DNA of 64,000 nt from positions 2,790,001 through 2,854,000 of the forward strand of contig NZ_JAHWXN010000001.1 in assembly GCF_023091245.1 (NCBI RefSeq), in the 5' to 3' direction. The translations under genes were made by a program, and so were the position numbers. Of the stretch, positions 36,062 through 50,771 are shown piece after piece. This DNA comes from Microbacterium croceum. GTDB taxonomy: Bacteria > Actinomycetota > Actinomycetes > Actinomycetales > Microbacteriaceae. Within the stretch, counting starts at the first letter, position 1, and each line of letters opens with the position of its first letter. Below the pieces are notes generated by a model, which was not told the origin of the DNA, searched no databases, and saw nothing but the letters and a program-made list of their open reading frames with translations.

Positions 36062-36853
36062 TCACACGCCGACGTGCTTCTCGAAGCGGATGATCGCGGC
36101 GAACTCGTCGACGACGAGGCTCGCCCCACCGACCAGCGCACCGTCCACGTCGGGCTCACGCATGTAGCTCGCGATGTTCGCGGACTTCACCGACCCGCCG
36201 TAGAGGACACGCGTCCGTGCGGCCGCGTCATCGCCCAGCACCTTCGCGATGACGGCGCGCAGCGCGGCGCAGACGTCCTGCGCCTGCTGGGGCGTGGCAG
36301 CCTGTCCCGAGCCGATCGCCCAGACGGGCTCGTACGCGACGACGATGTCCGCCGTCGGCGCGACACCCCGCAGTGCGGCCTCGAGCTGACCGGCCGGAAC
36401 GGCGCTGGCACCGAACTTCTCCAGGTCTTCCGCGGTCTCCCCCACGCAGATCACCGGCACGAGTCCGTGCTTCAGCGACGCCTGCACCTTGGCGGCCACC
36501 ACGTCATCGCCCTCGGAGTGGTACTCACGACGCTCGGAGTGACCGATGATGACGTATTTCGCGTCGAGCTTCGCGAGGAACGCCCCCGACACCTCTCCGG
36601 TGTACGCACCGGAGTCGTGAGCCGAAAGATCCTGAGCACCGAGCGAGAACGGGATCTTGTCCGCATCGATCAGGGTCTGCACGCTGCGGATGTCGGTGAA
36701 CGGCGGGAAGACCGCCACCTCGACGGAGCCGTCCTCGTGCTTGGCATCCTTGAGCGTCCAGTGCAGCTTCTGCACGAACGCGACCGCCTGCAGGTGGTCC
36801 AGGTTCATCTTCCAGTTGCCCGCGATCAGCGGGGTACGGGGCGTCACGCCCAT
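36062..36853 (-). CDS. tpiA: Triosephosphate isomerase
   Basis: Interconverts dihydroxyacetone phosphate and glyceraldehyde-3-phosphate. 263-aa TIM barrel with AGNWKMN at the N-terminus, the catalytic His in VIIGHSERR, the catalytic Glu in VAYEPVWAIGSG, and YGGSVKSANI at the phosphate site. It overlaps the end of pgk by 10 bases, so the two are probably translationally coupled. Confidence 0.97.
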   Translation of the reverse strand: MGVTPRTPLIAGNWKMNLDHLQAVAFVQKLHWTLKDAKHEDGSVEVAVFPPFTDIRSVQTLIDADKIPFSLGAQDLSAHDSGAYTGEVSGAFLAKLDAKYVIIGHSERREYHSEGDDVVAAKVQASLKHGLVPVICVGETAEDLEKFGASAVPAGQLEAALRGVAPTADIVVAYEPVWAIGSGQAATPQQAQDVCAALRAVIAKVLGDDAAARTRVLYGGSVKSANIASYMREPDVDGALVGGASLVVDEFAAIIRFEKHVGV

Positions 36854-38058
36854 CCGAGCACCTCCAGGCCGGGTAGTTTCTTGCCCTCGAGGAACTCGAG
36901 GCTTGCGCCGCCGCCGGTCGAGATATGACCGAACTGGTCGTCGCTGAAGCCGAGCTGACGCACGGCAGCGGCGGAATCGCCACCACCGACCACGCTGAGG
37001 CCATCGACCTCGGTGAGCGCCTGCGCGACGGTCTTGGTGCCGGCCGCAAAAGCCGGGAACTCGAATACGCCCATCGGGCCGTTCCAGAACACCGTCTTGG
37101 ATGCGCGGATGACCTCGGCGAACCGAGCCGCGGTCTCCGGTCCGATATCGAGGCCGATGCCCGAGGCGCCGAAGGGCGTCGTCTCGATCGCATCGGCCGC
37201 GGCGACCTCATGCGCCGCGTCGGCGCCGAAGGACGCAGCGACGACGACATCGGTCGGCAGCACGATCTTCACGCCGCGCTCGGCGGCTTCCGCGAGGTAC
37301 CCGCGGACCGTCTCGAGCTGATCCTCCTCCAGGAGGCTCGATGCCACCGCGTGCCCCTGCGCCTTGAGGAAGGTGAACAGCATGCCGCCGCCGACGAGGA
37401 TCGTGTCGACGCGCGGCAGCAGGTGCGAGATGACGCCGAGCTTGTCACTGACCTTCGAACCGCCCAGCACGACCGCGTATGGCCGCTCCGGGTTCTCGGT
37501 GAGACGGTCGAGCACATCGAGCTCGGCTGCGATCAGCAGACCGGCAGCAGACGGCAGCAGCTTCGCGAGCTCATAGACGCTCGCCTGCTTGCGGTGGACG
37601 ACACCGAAGCCGTCCGAGACCAGTACGTCGCCGAGGGCGGCGAGCTCCGCTGCGAACGCCGCACGAGTGGCGTCGTCCTTTGCGGTCTCACCGGCGTTGA
37701 AGCGGAGGTTCTCGATCACGACGACTCCGCCGTCTTCGAGCGATGCCACAGCTTCCTGTGCCGATTCGCCGACAGTGTCACGCGCGAACGCGACCGGCTT
37801 GCCGAGCAGCTCCGACAGTCGCTGGGCGACCGGCTCGAGGCTGTACTGAGGATCGGGCGCGCCATCCGGGCGTCCGAGGTGGGAACACACGACGACGCGG
37901 GCACCCGCGTTGATCAGTGCGTTGAGGGTCGGCAGCGAGGCGCGAACGCGGCCATCGTCCGTGATGATCCCATCCCGCAGGGGGACGTTGAGATCACAAC
38001 GGACGATGACGCGCTTGCCTTCGAGCGACCCCAGCGTGTCCAGGGTGCGCAGAGTCAT
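36844..38058 (-). CDS. pgk: Phosphoglycerate kinase
   Basis: 404-aa glycolytic kinase that makes ATP from 1,3-bisphosphoglycerate. Family sequences seen are VIVRCDLNVPL, CSHLGRPDG, VLGGSKVSDKLGVI, FWNGPMGVFE and the nucleotide-site VVGGGDSAAAV. One point differs from the usual DDGFGVVHR: here VSDGFGVVHRK, within the normal range. It lies ten bases after gap. Confidence 0.97.
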   Translation of the reverse strand: MTLRTLDTLGSLEGKRVIVRCDLNVPLRDGIITDDGRVRASLPTLNALINAGARVVVCSHLGRPDGAPDPQYSLEPVAQRLSELLGKPVAFARDTVGESAQEAVASLEDGGVVVIENLRFNAGETAKDDATRAAFAAELAALGDVLVSDGFGVVHRKQASVYELAKLLPSAAGLLIAAELDVLDRLTENPERPYAVVLGGSKVSDKLGVISHLLPRVDTILVGGGMLFTFLKAQGHAVASSLLEEDQLETVRGYLAEAAERGVKIVLPTDVVVAASFGADAAHEVAAADAIETTPFGASGIGLDIGPETAARFAEVIRASKTVFWNGPMGVFEFPAFAAGTKTVAQALTEVDGLSVVGGGDSAAAVRQLGFSDDQFGHISTGGGASLEFLEGKKLPGLEVLGWA

Positions 38059-38068
38059 GTATCTGAGC

Positions 38069-39079
<1,011 letters not shown>

Positions 39080-39156
39080 TCAGGTCTCCCTGTTTCTCGT
39101 GCGCCGAGCGCTGCATTCCTGCAGACGCGAAGCGCGGGGGGTTTTTGGCTGAGATG

Positions 39157-39188
39157 GCGTCCCGGCGAGCCGAAACCCACCGGGACGC
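39157..39188 (-). terminator. Hairpin after the superoxide dismutase gene
   Basis: GCGTCCCGG and CCGGGACGC, 9-bp arms around a 14-base loop, 8 bases past the sod stop on the minus strand, upstream of gap. Confidence 0.55.
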
Positions 39189-39195
39189 GACCCGG

Positions 39196-39822
39196 TTACG
39201 ACAGTACCAGCAGGCCGTTCGTCTGCTTACGGGCGACTTCGAAGCGCTGGGCGACGTTCTCCCAGTTGGCGATGTTCCACGCCGCCTTGACGTAGTCGGC
39301 CTTGACGTTCAAGTAGTCCAGGTAGAAGGCGTGCTCCCACATGTCCAGCTGGAACAGCGGGATGGTACCCTGCGCCGTGTTCGCCTGCTGGTCGAAGAGC
39401 TGCTGGATGATCAGGCGCGATCCGATCGAGTCCCAGCTCAGAACCGCCCAGCCGGAGCCTTGGATGCCGGTGGCTGCGGCGGTGAAGTGCGCCTGGAACT
39501 TCTCGAAGGAGCCGAAGTACTCGTCGATGGCCGCCTGCAGCTCGCCCTCGGGCTGGCCTCCGCCGTTCGGCGACAGGTTGGTCCAGAAGATCGAGTGGTT
39601 GACGTGCCCGCCGAGGTTGAACGCGAGGTCCTTCTCGAGCTTGTTCACATTGGCGAGGTTGCCGCTGTCACGGGCTTCGGCAAGCTGGTCGAGTGCCGTG
39701 TTGGCGCCGGCGACGTAGGCCGCGTGGTGCTTGTCATGGTGGAGTTCCATGATCTTGCCGCTGATGTGGGGCTCGAGAGCTGCGAAATCGTAGGGAAGGT
39801 CAGGGAGCGTGTAGGTCGCCAT
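39196..39822 (-). CDS. sodA: Superoxide dismutase (Mn/Fe family)
   Basis: 208 aa. Metal ligands are visible: His in [18 protein letters not shown], His in [10 protein letters not shown], and Asp/His in [13 protein letters not shown]. The stretch [10 protein letters not shown] favours the Mn or cambialistic branch, but metal choice is not certain from sequence. There is no signal peptide, so it is cytoplasmic. ATG at 39822 is the family start. It sits between gap and whiA, which are usually neighbours, and appears to be an independent unit. Confidence 0.95.
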   Translation of the reverse strand: MATYTLPDLPYDFAALEPHISGKIMELHHDKHHAAYVAGANTALDQLAEARDSGNLANVNKLEKDLAFNLGGHVNHSIFWTNLSPNGGGQPEGELQAAIDEYFGSFEKFQAHFTAAATGIQGSGWAVLSWDSIGSRLIIQQLFDQQANTAQGTIPLFQLDMWEHAFYLDYLNVKADYVKAAWNIANWENVAQRFEVARKQTNGLLVLS

Positions 39823-39961
39823 GTCGCTTTCATCCAATCCGCGCCGCGCCGCGGCGCTTGCCGATCCTCCGCGCCACCGATGTGCGGCGTAGAGCGGACG
39901 TAACTCATCCTACTGACGACAACGCGCGCATGTCCCGGAACCTTCCGACGTGTGACGCAAA

Positions 39962-39990
39962 AGAACCGGCCCCAGGACGGGACCGGTTCT
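39962..39990 (-). terminator. Terminator of the uvrA-uvrC-rapZ-whiA run
   Basis: Imperfect stem AGAACCGGCCC / GGGACCGGTTCT, followed on the minus strand by TTTTGC, 17 bases after the whiA stop. Confidence 0.75.
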
Positions 39991-40006
39991 GAAGTCGTCG
40001 CGGCGC

Positions 40007-40984
40007 TCAGACGTCGAGCCCTGCCGGCACCGCAGCTTCGGTTCCGGGGATGCCCTCCTGCTGCGCCCGCTTGTCCGCCATGGCGAGCAGGCGGCGGATA
40101 CGGCCCGCGACCGCGTCCTTGGTCAGAGGCGGGTCAGCATGGTGGCCGAGTTCGTCGAGGCTCGCGTCGCGATGCGCGAGACGCAGTTCTCCCGCCACCT
40201 TGAGATGGTCGGGGACTTCGTCGGCAAGGATCTCGAGTGCACGTTCCACGCGCGCGCAGGCGGCCACGGCGGCCTGCGCGGAACGCCGGAGGTTCGCGTC
40301 ATCGAAGTTGACCAGGCGGTTGACACCCGCGCGGACCTCGCGACGCTGCCGCAGCTCTTCCCACGCGACCGCGGTCTTCTGTGCGCCCATCTCGCTCAGC
40401 ACGGTGCGGATCGCCTCGCCTTCGCGGACAACTACGCGCGGCATCCCGCGGACTTCCCGCGCCTTCGCGGCGACGCCGAGACGATGCGCCGCCCCGACCA
40501 GTGCCATAGCCGCTTCAGACGACGGGCAGGCGACCTCGAGCATCGCGGAACGACCGGGCTCGCTGAGCGTTCCCGCTGCGAGGAACGCACCGCGCCACAG
40601 TCCGGCGATCTCGGCACGCGAGCCGGTGGTCAACCGGTTCGGCAGCCCGCGAACCGGACGACGGCGCTGGTCCAGCAGACCGGTCTGACGGGCGAGCGTC
40701 TCTCCTGCGCCGATGACGCGGACCGCCCAGCGTGCGCCCTCGTTCGCGGTGCTCGACTGCACCTGCGCGATCTCGGGGCGGACACCGTAGATCTCCGCGA
40801 GATCGCGCGCAACGCGGCGCGCCAGCGTCTCCGCATCCACCTCTGCTTCGACGGCCACCCGGCCGGCGATGGAGTGCAGCCCACCGGCGAACCGGAGGAT
40901 AGCGGTCACCTCCGCGACACGCACCGTGGGGGGTGCATTACGGATGCTGACCAGCTCAGCCTTGACGTCGGTGGTTAGTGCCAC
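40007..40984 (-). CDS. whiA: WhiA-family DNA-binding regulator
   Basis: 325 aa. An N-terminal LAGLIDADG-like domain ([12 protein letters not shown], then RFAGGLH) is fused to a C-terminal helix-turn-helix ([45 protein letters not shown]). WhiA controls sporulation septation in Streptomyces and cell division or chromosome segregation elsewhere. It follows rapZ with only 68 bases between; the yvcK gene that normally separates them in actinobacteria is missing. Confidence 0.95.
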   Translation of the reverse strand: MALTTDVKAELVSIRNAPPTVRVAEVTAILRFAGGLHSIAGRVAVEAEVDAETLARRVARDLAEIYGVRPEIAQVQSSTANEGARWAVRVIGAGETLARQTGLLDQRRRPVRGLPNRLTTGSRAEIAGLWRGAFLAAGTLSEPGRSAMLEVACPSSEAAMALVGAAHRLGVAAKAREVRGMPRVVVREGEAIRTVLSEMGAQKTAVAWEELRQRREVRAGVNRLVNFDDANLRRSAQAAVAACARVERALEILADEVPDHLKVAGELRLAHRDASLDELGHHADPPLTKDAVAGRIRRLLAMADKRAQQEGIPGTEAAVPAGLDV

Positions 40985-41052
40985 GAGGCTCCTCTACGTT
41001 CACGCGCCGGATCGCGACGCAAACGTCCAGCTTACCCGGCTGGGCGCACTGC

Positions 41053-41925
41053 TCACTCCCTGCCGAGGTCCCTGTGACGCACATTGACGGCGACGCCGGG
41101 GATCGCGGCAATCCTTCGAGCGAGCTCTTCAGACATCGCCACGGAGCGATGCTTCCCACCTGTGCAGCCGATGGCGACCGTCGAGTGGCTCTTGTTCTCC
41201 CGCTGATAGCCCTCCAGCACCGGCACGAGAGCGGCGGCATAGGCGTCCAGGAACTCCGCCGCTCCCTCACGGGTGAGCACGTAGTCCCGCACAGGCTCGT
41301 CCTGCCCCGTGAGCCCGCGGAGTTCCTCGTTCCAGAACGGATTGGGCAGGAAGCGCATGTCGGCCACGAGGTCGACGTCAGTGGGCAGTCCGTACTTGAA
41401 CCCGAAGCTGAGCAGCGTCACCCGGTGCCTGGCTTCCCCCTCCTCCGAGAAGAGATCGGAGACCTGGGTGGCCAGCTGGTGGATGTTCAGCGACGACGTA
41501 TCGATCACCAGGTCCGCTGCTTCTCGGATCGGCGCGAGGCGGTTGCGCTCGATTCGAATGCCGTCGAGCAGCGTGCCGTCGCCCTGCAGCGGCTGTGGGC
41601 GCCGCACGGCCTCGAAGCGCCGGACGAGCACATCATCGGAGGCGTCGAGGAACAGCACCCGCACCGAGCCACGGGAGCGGAGAGCCCTGGCCACGCCCGG
41701 GAAGTCGTCGAAGAGGTTGCCCCCGCGCACGTCGACCACCGCGGCGACCTTGGGGAGCGCTTTGCCGCCCATGTCCGTGAGGTCCAGGAGGGGGCGGAGG
41801 ATCTGCGGAGGGAGGTTGTCGACCACGTACCAGCCAAGGTCTTCCAGCGCGTTGGCCACGGTCGTCCGACCGGCGCCGGACATACCCGTGACAATGAGGA
41901 ACTCGCCCTTGTCCCCGTCAACCAT
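41053..41925 (-). CDS. rapZ: RapZ-family nucleotide-binding protein (YvcJ)
   Basis: 290 aa. The P-loop is [11 protein letters not shown], with Arg in the usual Lys position, as seen in actinobacterial members. Further marks are DNLPPQIL and, in the C-terminal domain, [18 protein letters not shown]. It is an RNase adaptor in E. coli; its role in actinobacteria is not settled. It lies between uvrC and whiA, as is standard. Confidence 0.94.
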   Translation of the reverse strand: MVDGDKGEFLIVTGMSGAGRTTVANALEDLGWYVVDNLPPQILRPLLDLTDMGGKALPKVAAVVDVRGGNLFDDFPGVARALRSRGSVRVLFLDASDDVLVRRFEAVRRPQPLQGDGTLLDGIRIERNRLAPIREAADLVIDTSSLNIHQLATQVSDLFSEEGEARHRVTLLSFGFKYGLPTDVDLVADMRFLPNPFWNEELRGLTGQDEPVRDYVLTREGAAEFLDAYAAALVPVLEGYQRENKSHSTVAIGCTGGKHRSVAMSEELARRIAAIPGVAVNVRHRDLGRE

Positions 41926-41959
41926 GGTTCACTGCTCCTTCTCCCCCTCGCTTCCCAGC

Positions 41960-43860
41960 CTAGCGAGTGGAGAGATGGGTGTGGATGTTCTGAGCGAGCA
42001 CGGGACCGATCCCCTGGACTTCCTCGATCGCTCCCGGTGGAGCGGCGCGCAGCGCGGCAACGGAGCCGAAGTGCTTGAGCAGCACCTTGATGCGCGAGGC
42101 CCCCAGTCCCGGCACTTCAGCGAGCACGGAGGTGATGTCGTTCTTGCGCTTCTTACGCTGATGGACTATCGCGAAACGATGCGCCTCGTCGCGAAGGCGC
42201 TGCAACAGATACAGCGCCTCGCTCGTTCGCGGGAGGATCACCGGGAAGTCCTCGCCGGGGAGCCACACCTCCTCGAGGCGCTTGGCGATGCCGCACACCG
42301 CGATCTCGGTGTGGTTCGCATCACGTAGCGCACGGGCTGCGGCCTCGACCTGGGGCTTGCCACCATCGACCAGCAGCAGCTGCGGCGGGTACGCGAAACG
42401 GGGCTTGCGCTTTCCCGCTGTCTCGCCGTCTTCGCCGACGACCTCGTCGGAGGTCGGGTCGATGATGACGACGGGCTCAGGCCGGTCCAGGTATGCCAGG
42501 CGCCGACGCAGCACCTGATACATGGAGTCCGTATCGTCGGTGGTCTCGGCGATGCCGAACGAACGGTACTGGTCCTTGCGAGGCAGGCCGTCTTCGAAGA
42601 CCACCATCGAGGCCACGACGTTGGTACCGCTGAGGTGCGAGATGTCGAAGCACTCGATCCGCAGCGGGGCCTCGGTCATGCCCAGGGCTTCCTGCAGGTC
42701 GGTGAGGGCCTGTGTGCGCGCGATGTAGTCGCTGGTGCGACGAGTCTTGTGCCGGATCAGCGCCTGTTGGGCGTTGAGAGTGGCCGTACGCATCAGGTCG
42801 GCGCGCTGACCGCGCTGCGCTACGGCGAGCTCCACCTTGCGGCCGCGTCTCGTCCGGAGCCATTCCTCGAGCTCGCGCGCATCATCCGGGAGGGTGGGCA
42901 CCAGGATCCGGCGCGGCACGTCCTGCGCCTCGCCGTACGCGCGCTGCAGCACCTGATCGACCAGTTCGCCGCGGGAGATGTCGATCTCCTTCTCGATGGT
43001 CATCGCCCGCACACCGCGCACGCGCCCCTTACGGATCACGAAGTGCTGCACGGCGGCGGAGAGCTCATCTTCCGCGATGCCGAACAGATCTGCGTCCTCA
43101 TCAGAGGGCAGCACCAGTGCGCTCTTCCCGAGCACGGCTTCGATGGCTGACAACTTGTCGCGGTACTTCGCCGCAGCCTCGTAGTCCATCGCCGCCGAGG
43201 CGGATAGCATCCGCTTGGTCAGCTCACGGGTGAATCGCTCGTCGCCGCCAGCCATGAACGCCACGAAGTCATCGACCATGGCGCGGTGCTCTTCGACGGT
43301 CACCGTCATCGAGCAGGGGCCGCCGCACTTGCCGATCTGACCAGGGAAGCAGGGGCGCCCGGTCTGCATCGCGCGCTTGTAGCTCGCGTCACTGCAGGTG
43401 CGGATCGGGAATGCCTTGATCATGAGGTCGATCGTCTCGTGCACTGCCCAGACCTTGGGGTACGGTCCGAAGTAGCGCGCGCCGGGGATCTTTCGATTCC
43501 GCGTGACGATCACCCGCGGTGCTTCATCCGCAAGCGTCACCGCCATGAACGGGTAGGACTTGTCGTCCTTGTAGCGCACGTTGAATGGCGGATCGAACTC
43601 CTTGATCCACATGTACTCCAGCTGGAGGGAGTCGACGTCGGTCGGCACAACGGTCCACTCGACCGACGAAGCCGTCGTGACCATCCTCCGCGTCCGCTCA
43701 TGAAGCGTGCGCAGCGGCGCGAAGTAGTTCGATAGACGCTGGCGGAGATTCTTCGCCTTGCCCACATAGAGCACACGCCCCTCGGCGTCACGGAAGCGAT
43801 ACACCCCTGGGTCTGTCGGGATCTCGCCCGCCCTCGGCTTGTACGGCAGCACGTCTGCCA

Positions 43861-43861
<1 letters not shown>
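41960..43861 (-). CDS. uvrC: Excinuclease ABC subunit UvrC
   Basis: Makes both incisions in nucleotide excision repair. 633 aa: GIY-YIG nuclease at residues 15-95 ([25 protein letters not shown]), Cys-rich [28 protein letters not shown], a UVR motif near 205-240, an RNase H-like domain with [23 protein letters not shown], and C-terminal helix-hairpin-helix ([19 protein letters not shown]). Its ATG overlaps the uvrA stop, so UvrA and UvrC are translated together. Confidence 0.97.
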
Positions 43862-46749
<2,888 letters not shown>

Positions 46750-46801
46750 CGGACAAGTCTACGAGGGGCCACGGACATTGGCTCCGCGTACGCTGCGAGC
46801 G

Positions 46802-47245
46802 TCAGTCGGATTCGGTACGGCGCCCGACAAACGGCCCCAGCCCGTCGCGCAGCGCCGAGATCTCCCCCACGTTCATTCCCACCGCCGACATCACTTCATG
46901 GGGCACGTCGAGCGCACGCTCTCGCAGCGCGCGACCGCTGTCGGTCAGAGTGATCTCGAGCCGGCGTTCGTCCTCGCTGCTGCGCTGGCGGACGATCAGC
47001 CCTTCGGCCTCGAGACGCTTCACGAGCGGAGAGGCGGTGGCCGGCTCCATCGCCAGCTCCCCGGCGAGATCGTTCAGCGAGCGCGGATCCCGTTCCCAGA
47101 GCGCGAGCATCACGAGGTACTGCGGGTGCGTGAGCCCGAGTGGCTCCAGGATCGGGCGGTAGATGGCGACCACATTGCGCGCGGCCGTCACCAACGCGAA
47201 GCAGAGCTGGTTCTCCAGCCGGAGCAGATCATCGGTCGACGTCAC
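46802..47245 (-). CDS. MarR-family transcriptional regulator
   Basis: 147 aa. The winged helix-turn-helix is at about 35-105 ([63 protein letters not shown] family pattern), with flanking dimerisation helices. There are two cysteine-poor termini and one Cys near residue 14, so an OhrR-type thiol switch at that place is possible but unproven. It is divergent from a small zinc-ribbon gene, with a symmetric operator in between, and probably regulates itself and that neighbour. Confidence 0.92.
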   Translation of the reverse strand: MTSTDDLLRLENQLCFALVTAARNVVAIYRPILEPLGLTHPQYLVMLALWERDPRSLNDLAGELAMEPATASPLVKRLEAEGLIVRQRSSEDERRLEITLTDSGRALRERALDVPHEVMSAVGMNVGEISALRDGLGPFVGRRTESD

Positions 47246-47265
47246 GAAGCCAACTATACATCTGC

Positions 47266-47278
47266 ACTAATCATTAGT
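47266..47278. promoter_or_regulatory. Probable MarR operator
   Basis: ACTAATCATTAGT, a perfect 6+1+6 palindrome in the 44-base divergent intergenic region, AT-rich against a GC-rich background, followed by a partial repeat (ACTAAC). MarR-family sites typically look like this. Confidence 0.7.
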
Positions 47279-47289
47279 ACACTAACCAC

Positions 47290-47532
47290 ATGGCACACGA
47301 CCAAGATCGTCCACCGCTCCGCACGCGCATCCGCGAGGCGGGAGGGCTCTATGCCTGGGTTAACACCAACCTCATCCGATTCGCCGGCCCGGCATCGGTG
47401 GGACCGTACGAGAAGACGCCTCCCCCGAGCGCAGCGGAACGCGCCGAGCGTTCCTGCCCGTTGTGCGGTGCGCCGATGACCGAGCATGAGATCGACCGCT
47501 CCGGAGTCAAGACGCTGGTGCACTGCCCCTGA
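47290..47532 (+). CDS. Small protein with C-terminal zinc-ribbon-like motif
   Basis: 80 aa, soluble. The C-terminal half has [25 protein letters not shown], where Cys-X2-Cys plus His and Cys residues could hold zinc. The middle contains [15 protein letters not shown]. The function is unknown. It is divergent from the MarR gene across the ACTAATCATTAGT operator, so it is likely its target. Confidence 0.75.
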   Translation: MAHDQDRPPLRTRIREAGGLYAWVNTNLIRFAGPASVGPYEKTPPPSAAERAERSCPLCGAPMTEHEIDRSGVKTLVHCP

Positions 47533-47574
47533 CGCCGCGTTTTACGGCCCATCCCGCGCAGGGATGCCAATCGG

Positions 47575-47907
47575 TCAGCCCGCCCCCTCCGCGTTCTCCC
47601 GTGCGACGTCCAGCCAGTACATGAGCTCGCCGTCGTCGGTGATCGCGTCGGCGATGACGTCGAGCCACCCGGTCGCCATGGTCCGCGTGCCCATCACGGC
47701 ACGCGCAACTCCAACGCGGGTGGACAGCGCGGCCCCGGTCTCCTCATCGACACGGACCAGCAGTGTCCCACCCGGTCGCGCCCCGACGAGGATGTGTCCA
47801 TCGAGGAGGAACGCCCTCGTGCCGAACATACGACGCTCCTCGACGCCACCCGCCGTGCTCAGCAGCGCCCGCACCCGGTCTGCCAGCTCCTCGCCTGCCG
47901 CGTCCAT
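47575..47907 (-). CDS. TfoX N-terminal-domain protein
   Basis: 110 aa. The pattern ADRVRALLSTAGGVEERRMFGTRAFLLDGHILVGA followed by LLVRVDEETGAAL matches the stand-alone TfoX/Sxy N-terminal domain. In gammaproteobacteria TfoX governs competence; the small actinobacterial forms have no established role. It sits 20 bases downstream of the uvrB stop in the same direction, so it may be read through from uvrB. Confidence 0.85.
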   Translation of the reverse strand: MDAAGEELADRVRALLSTAGGVEERRMFGTRAFLLDGHILVGARPGGTLLVRVDEETGAALSTRVGVARAVMGTRTMATGWLDVIADAITDDGELMYWLDVARENAEGAG

Positions 47908-47927
47908 CTCACCCTCCGGTCACGCGC

Positions 47928-50000
47928 TCAGGCATGGCCGGCACGCTCCATCGCCCGCAGTTCCTTCTTGAGGTCCTGAACCTCATCACGCAGACGACCA
48001 GCGAGTTCGAACTTGAGCTCCGCCGCCGCTGCGAGCATCTGATCGGTTAGATCCTGGATCGTCGCCTCGAGCTGCTGCGCACCCTCGGCCGCGATGCCGG
48101 TCCGACGCAGGTTCGGCGTAGGGGACTTGCCCTTGCCGCTGGCCCGACCGCGCCCCGACATCAGCTCGGCGGTGTCCGCCCCTTCGCGCGCCAGCACTTC
48201 GGTGATGTCGGCGATCCGCTTGCGCAACGGCTGCGGGTCGATGCCGTGCTCCGCGTTGTAGGCGACCTGCTTCTCGCGTCGACGATCGGTCTCCTCGATC
48301 GCCTTCGCCATCGAGTCGGTGATCTTGTCGGCGTACATGTGCACCTCGCCCGACACGTTTCGTGCCGCGCGACCGATCGTCTGGATCAGTGAGGTTCCCG
48401 AACGAAGGAACCCCTCCTTGTCCGCGTCGAGGATTGCGACCAGGGACACCTCGGGGAGGTCGAGACCTTCGCGAAGGAGGTTGATGCCGACGAGCACGTC
48501 GTACACGCCCGCCCGCAGTTCGCTCAGCAGCTCGACGCGGCGCAGCGTGTCGACATCCGAGTGCAGGTAGCGCACGCGCACACCGTGCTCTCCGAGGAAG
48601 TCTGTGAGCTCCTCCGACATCTTCTTCGTGAGAGTCGTGACGAGCACGCGCTCATCGCGCTCCACCCGCTGTCGGATCTCTTCGAGCAGGTCGTCGATCT
48701 GTCCCTTGGAGGGCTTGACGATGATGTGCGGGTCGACCAGACCGGTCGGGCGGATGATCTGCTCCACCACGCCGTCGGCGATTCCCATCTCGTACTTGCC
48801 CGGCGTCGCCGACAGATACACCGTCTGCCCGATCCGATTCTTGAACTCGTCCCAGCGCAACGGACGGTTGTCCATCGCGCTCGGCAGACGGAATCCGTGG
48901 TCGACGAGGGTGCGCTTGCGCGAGGCGTCGCCCTCGTACATGGCGCCGATCTGCGGCACGGCGACGTGCGACTCGTCGATCACGAGCAGGAAGTCATCGG
49001 GGAAGAAGTCGAGCAGCGTGTGCGGAGGCTCCCCCGGTTCGCGCCCATCCATGTGGCGCGAGTAGTTCTCGATACCGGAGCAGAACCCGAGCTGTTGGAG
49101 CATTTCGAGATCGAAGCTCGTGCGCATACGCAGACGCTGCGCTTCGAGGAGCTTGCCCTGACGCTCGAACTCCGCGAGCCGCTCCTCGAGTTCCTTCTCG
49201 ATCGTGCCGATCGAGCGCTGGATGACGTCTGTGCCGGCGACGTAGTGCGACGCGGGGAAGATCGGCACCGACGCGAGCTTCTCGATGACCTCGCCCGTCA
49301 GCGGATGCAGTGAGTAGAGCGCCTCGATCTCGTCGCCGAACAGCTCGATGCGGATCGCGTGCTCCTCGTAGACCGGGATGATCTCGATCGTGTCGCCGCG
49401 CACGCGGAAGTTCCCGCGCGAGAAGTCGACGTCGTTGCGGTTGTACTGCATCGCGATGAACTGACGGATCAGAGCGTCACGGTCGTAGCGCTCGCCCACC
49501 TGCAGCGCCACCATCGCGCGCAGGTACTCCTCCGGCGCACCGAGGCCGTAGATGCACGAGACAGTGGACACCACGACCACGTCGCGCCGGCTGAGCAGGG
49601 AGTTCGTCGTGGAATGCCGGAGCCGCTCGACCTCGGCGTTGATCGATGAGTCCTTCTCGATGAAGGTGTCGGTCTGCGGGACGTACGCCTCCGGCTGGTA
49701 GTAGTCGTAGTAGGAGACGAAGTACTCGACGGCGTTGTTGGGCATCAACTCGCGGAACTCGTTCGCGAGCTGCGCGGCGAGGGTCTTGTTGTGCGCGAGC
49801 ACGAGGGTCGGCCGCTGCACCTGCTCGATCAACCAGGCCGTGGTCGCCGACTTGCCGGTACCGGTCGCTCCGAGGAGAACGACGTCCGTCTCCCCTGCAT
49901 TGATGCGTGACGCGAGTTCGGCGATCGCCTGCGGCTGGTCACCGGCGGGGGCATACTCGCTGATGACCTCGAAGGGGCGGACGCTGCGGGTGGGTTGCAT
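47928..50000 (-). CDS. uvrB: Excinuclease ABC subunit UvrB
   Basis: Helicase-like subunit handing damage from UvrA to UvrC. 690 aa: Walker A GATGTGKS (44-51), beta-hairpin sequence [25 protein letters not shown]-like [13 protein letters not shown], motif [11 protein letters not shown], and a C-terminal UVR motif ([31 protein letters not shown]). ATG at 50000 is the family start ([24 protein letters not shown]); the roughly 300 codons open upstream are antisense to the next gene and are rejected. Confidence 0.98.
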   Translation of the reverse strand: MQPTRSVRPFEVISEYAPAGDQPQAIAELASRINAGETDVVLLGATGTGKSATTAWLIEQVQRPTLVLAHNKTLAAQLANEFRELMPNNAVEYFVSYYDYYQPEAYVPQTDTFIEKDSSINAEVERLRHSTTNSLLSRRDVVVVSTVSCIYGLGAPEEYLRAMVALQVGERYDRDALIRQFIAMQYNRNDVDFSRGNFRVRGDTIEIIPVYEEHAIRIELFGDEIEALYSLHPLTGEVIEKLASVPIFPASHYVAGTDVIQRSIGTIEKELEERLAEFERQGKLLEAQRLRMRTSFDLEMLQQLGFCSGIENYSRHMDGREPGEPPHTLLDFFPDDFLLVIDESHVAVPQIGAMYEGDASRKRTLVDHGFRLPSAMDNRPLRWDEFKNRIGQTVYLSATPGKYEMGIADGVVEQIIRPTGLVDPHIIVKPSKGQIDDLLEEIRQRVERDERVLVTTLTKKMSEELTDFLGEHGVRVRYLHSDVDTLRRVELLSELRAGVYDVLVGINLLREGLDLPEVSLVAILDADKEGFLRSGTSLIQTIGRAARNVSGEVHMYADKITDSMAKAIEETDRRREKQVAYNAEHGIDPQPLRKRIADITEVLAREGADTAELMSGRGRASGKGKSPTPNLRRTGIAAEGAQQLEATIQDLTDQMLAAAAELKFELAGRLRDEVQDLKKELRAMERAGHA

Positions 50001-50156
50001 AGTTCCAGCGTAGGCCGCCCCTCCGACATCCGGGCCGGTCACGCTGCCAGCGAAGCCTCCGGGCAGATGCCTTCGACACCTGCACTGCTGCAGCACGTGC
50101 TCCGCGCGGTGCACGGCCGACGTCCTCCTCCGCACACCTCGCCCTAGGGTGGAAGT

Positions 50157-50771
50157 GTGATCGAGTTCATCGTCGGCTCCAGCCTCGCCGCGGCCGCCGG
50201 TCTGAACGCCTGGATGCCGTTGTTCCTTCTGGGCTTGGCCGATCGGCTCCTTCCCGCCGTGCAGCTGCCCACCGGGTGGTCCTGGCTGTCCAGCGACCTC
50301 GCGCTCTGGATCGTCGGGGCACTGCTGGTGCTCGAGATCATCGCCGACAAGATCCCGGCGCTCGACTCGGTGAACGACCTCGTCCAGAGCCTCGTCCGCC
50401 CGGCCGCCGGCGGCGTCGCGTTCGGCGCGGGAGCCAGTGCGCAGACCGTCGCCGTCGACGACCCCGCCTCCTTCTTTGCGAGCGGCTCCTGGATCCCTAT
50501 CGCCACCGGAATCGTGATCGCCCTGGTGGTGCACGTGGTGAAGGCCGCCGCCCGCGTTGCGGCGAACGCCACCACCGGCGGGCTCGCCGCCCCTGTCCTG
50601 AGCACCGCGGAGGACGCCGCATCGTTCGTGCTGGCCGCCGCGGCGATCATCGTCCCCGCCCTGGCGATCATCCTGCTCGTCGGACTGATCGTCACCGCGG
50701 TCGTACTGATCAGGCGCCGCGCTCAGAAGCGCCGGATGAACGTTCAGCCGAACGGCGGCGTGCGCAGGTAG
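50157..50771 (+). CDS. DUF4126 family membrane protein
   Basis: 204 aa with about five hydrophobic segments (near 3-32, 52-65, 112-138, 150-165 and 160-188) and a very basic C-terminus (RRRAQKRR). The pattern [17 protein letters not shown] at the N-terminus and [28 protein letters not shown] is typical of DUF4126. Function unknown. GTG start at 50157. Divergent from uvrB. Its 3' end overlaps a pseudogene on the other strand. Confidence 0.85.
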   Translation: MIEFIVGSSLAAAAGLNAWMPLFLLGLADRLLPAVQLPTGWSWLSSDLALWIVGALLVLEIIADKIPALDSVNDLVQSLVRPAAGGVAFGAGASAQTVAVDDPASFFASGSWIPIATGIVIALVVHVVKAAARVAANATTGGLAAPVLSTAEDAASFVLAAAAIIVPALAIILLVGLIVTAVVLIRRRAQKRRMNVQPNGGVRR

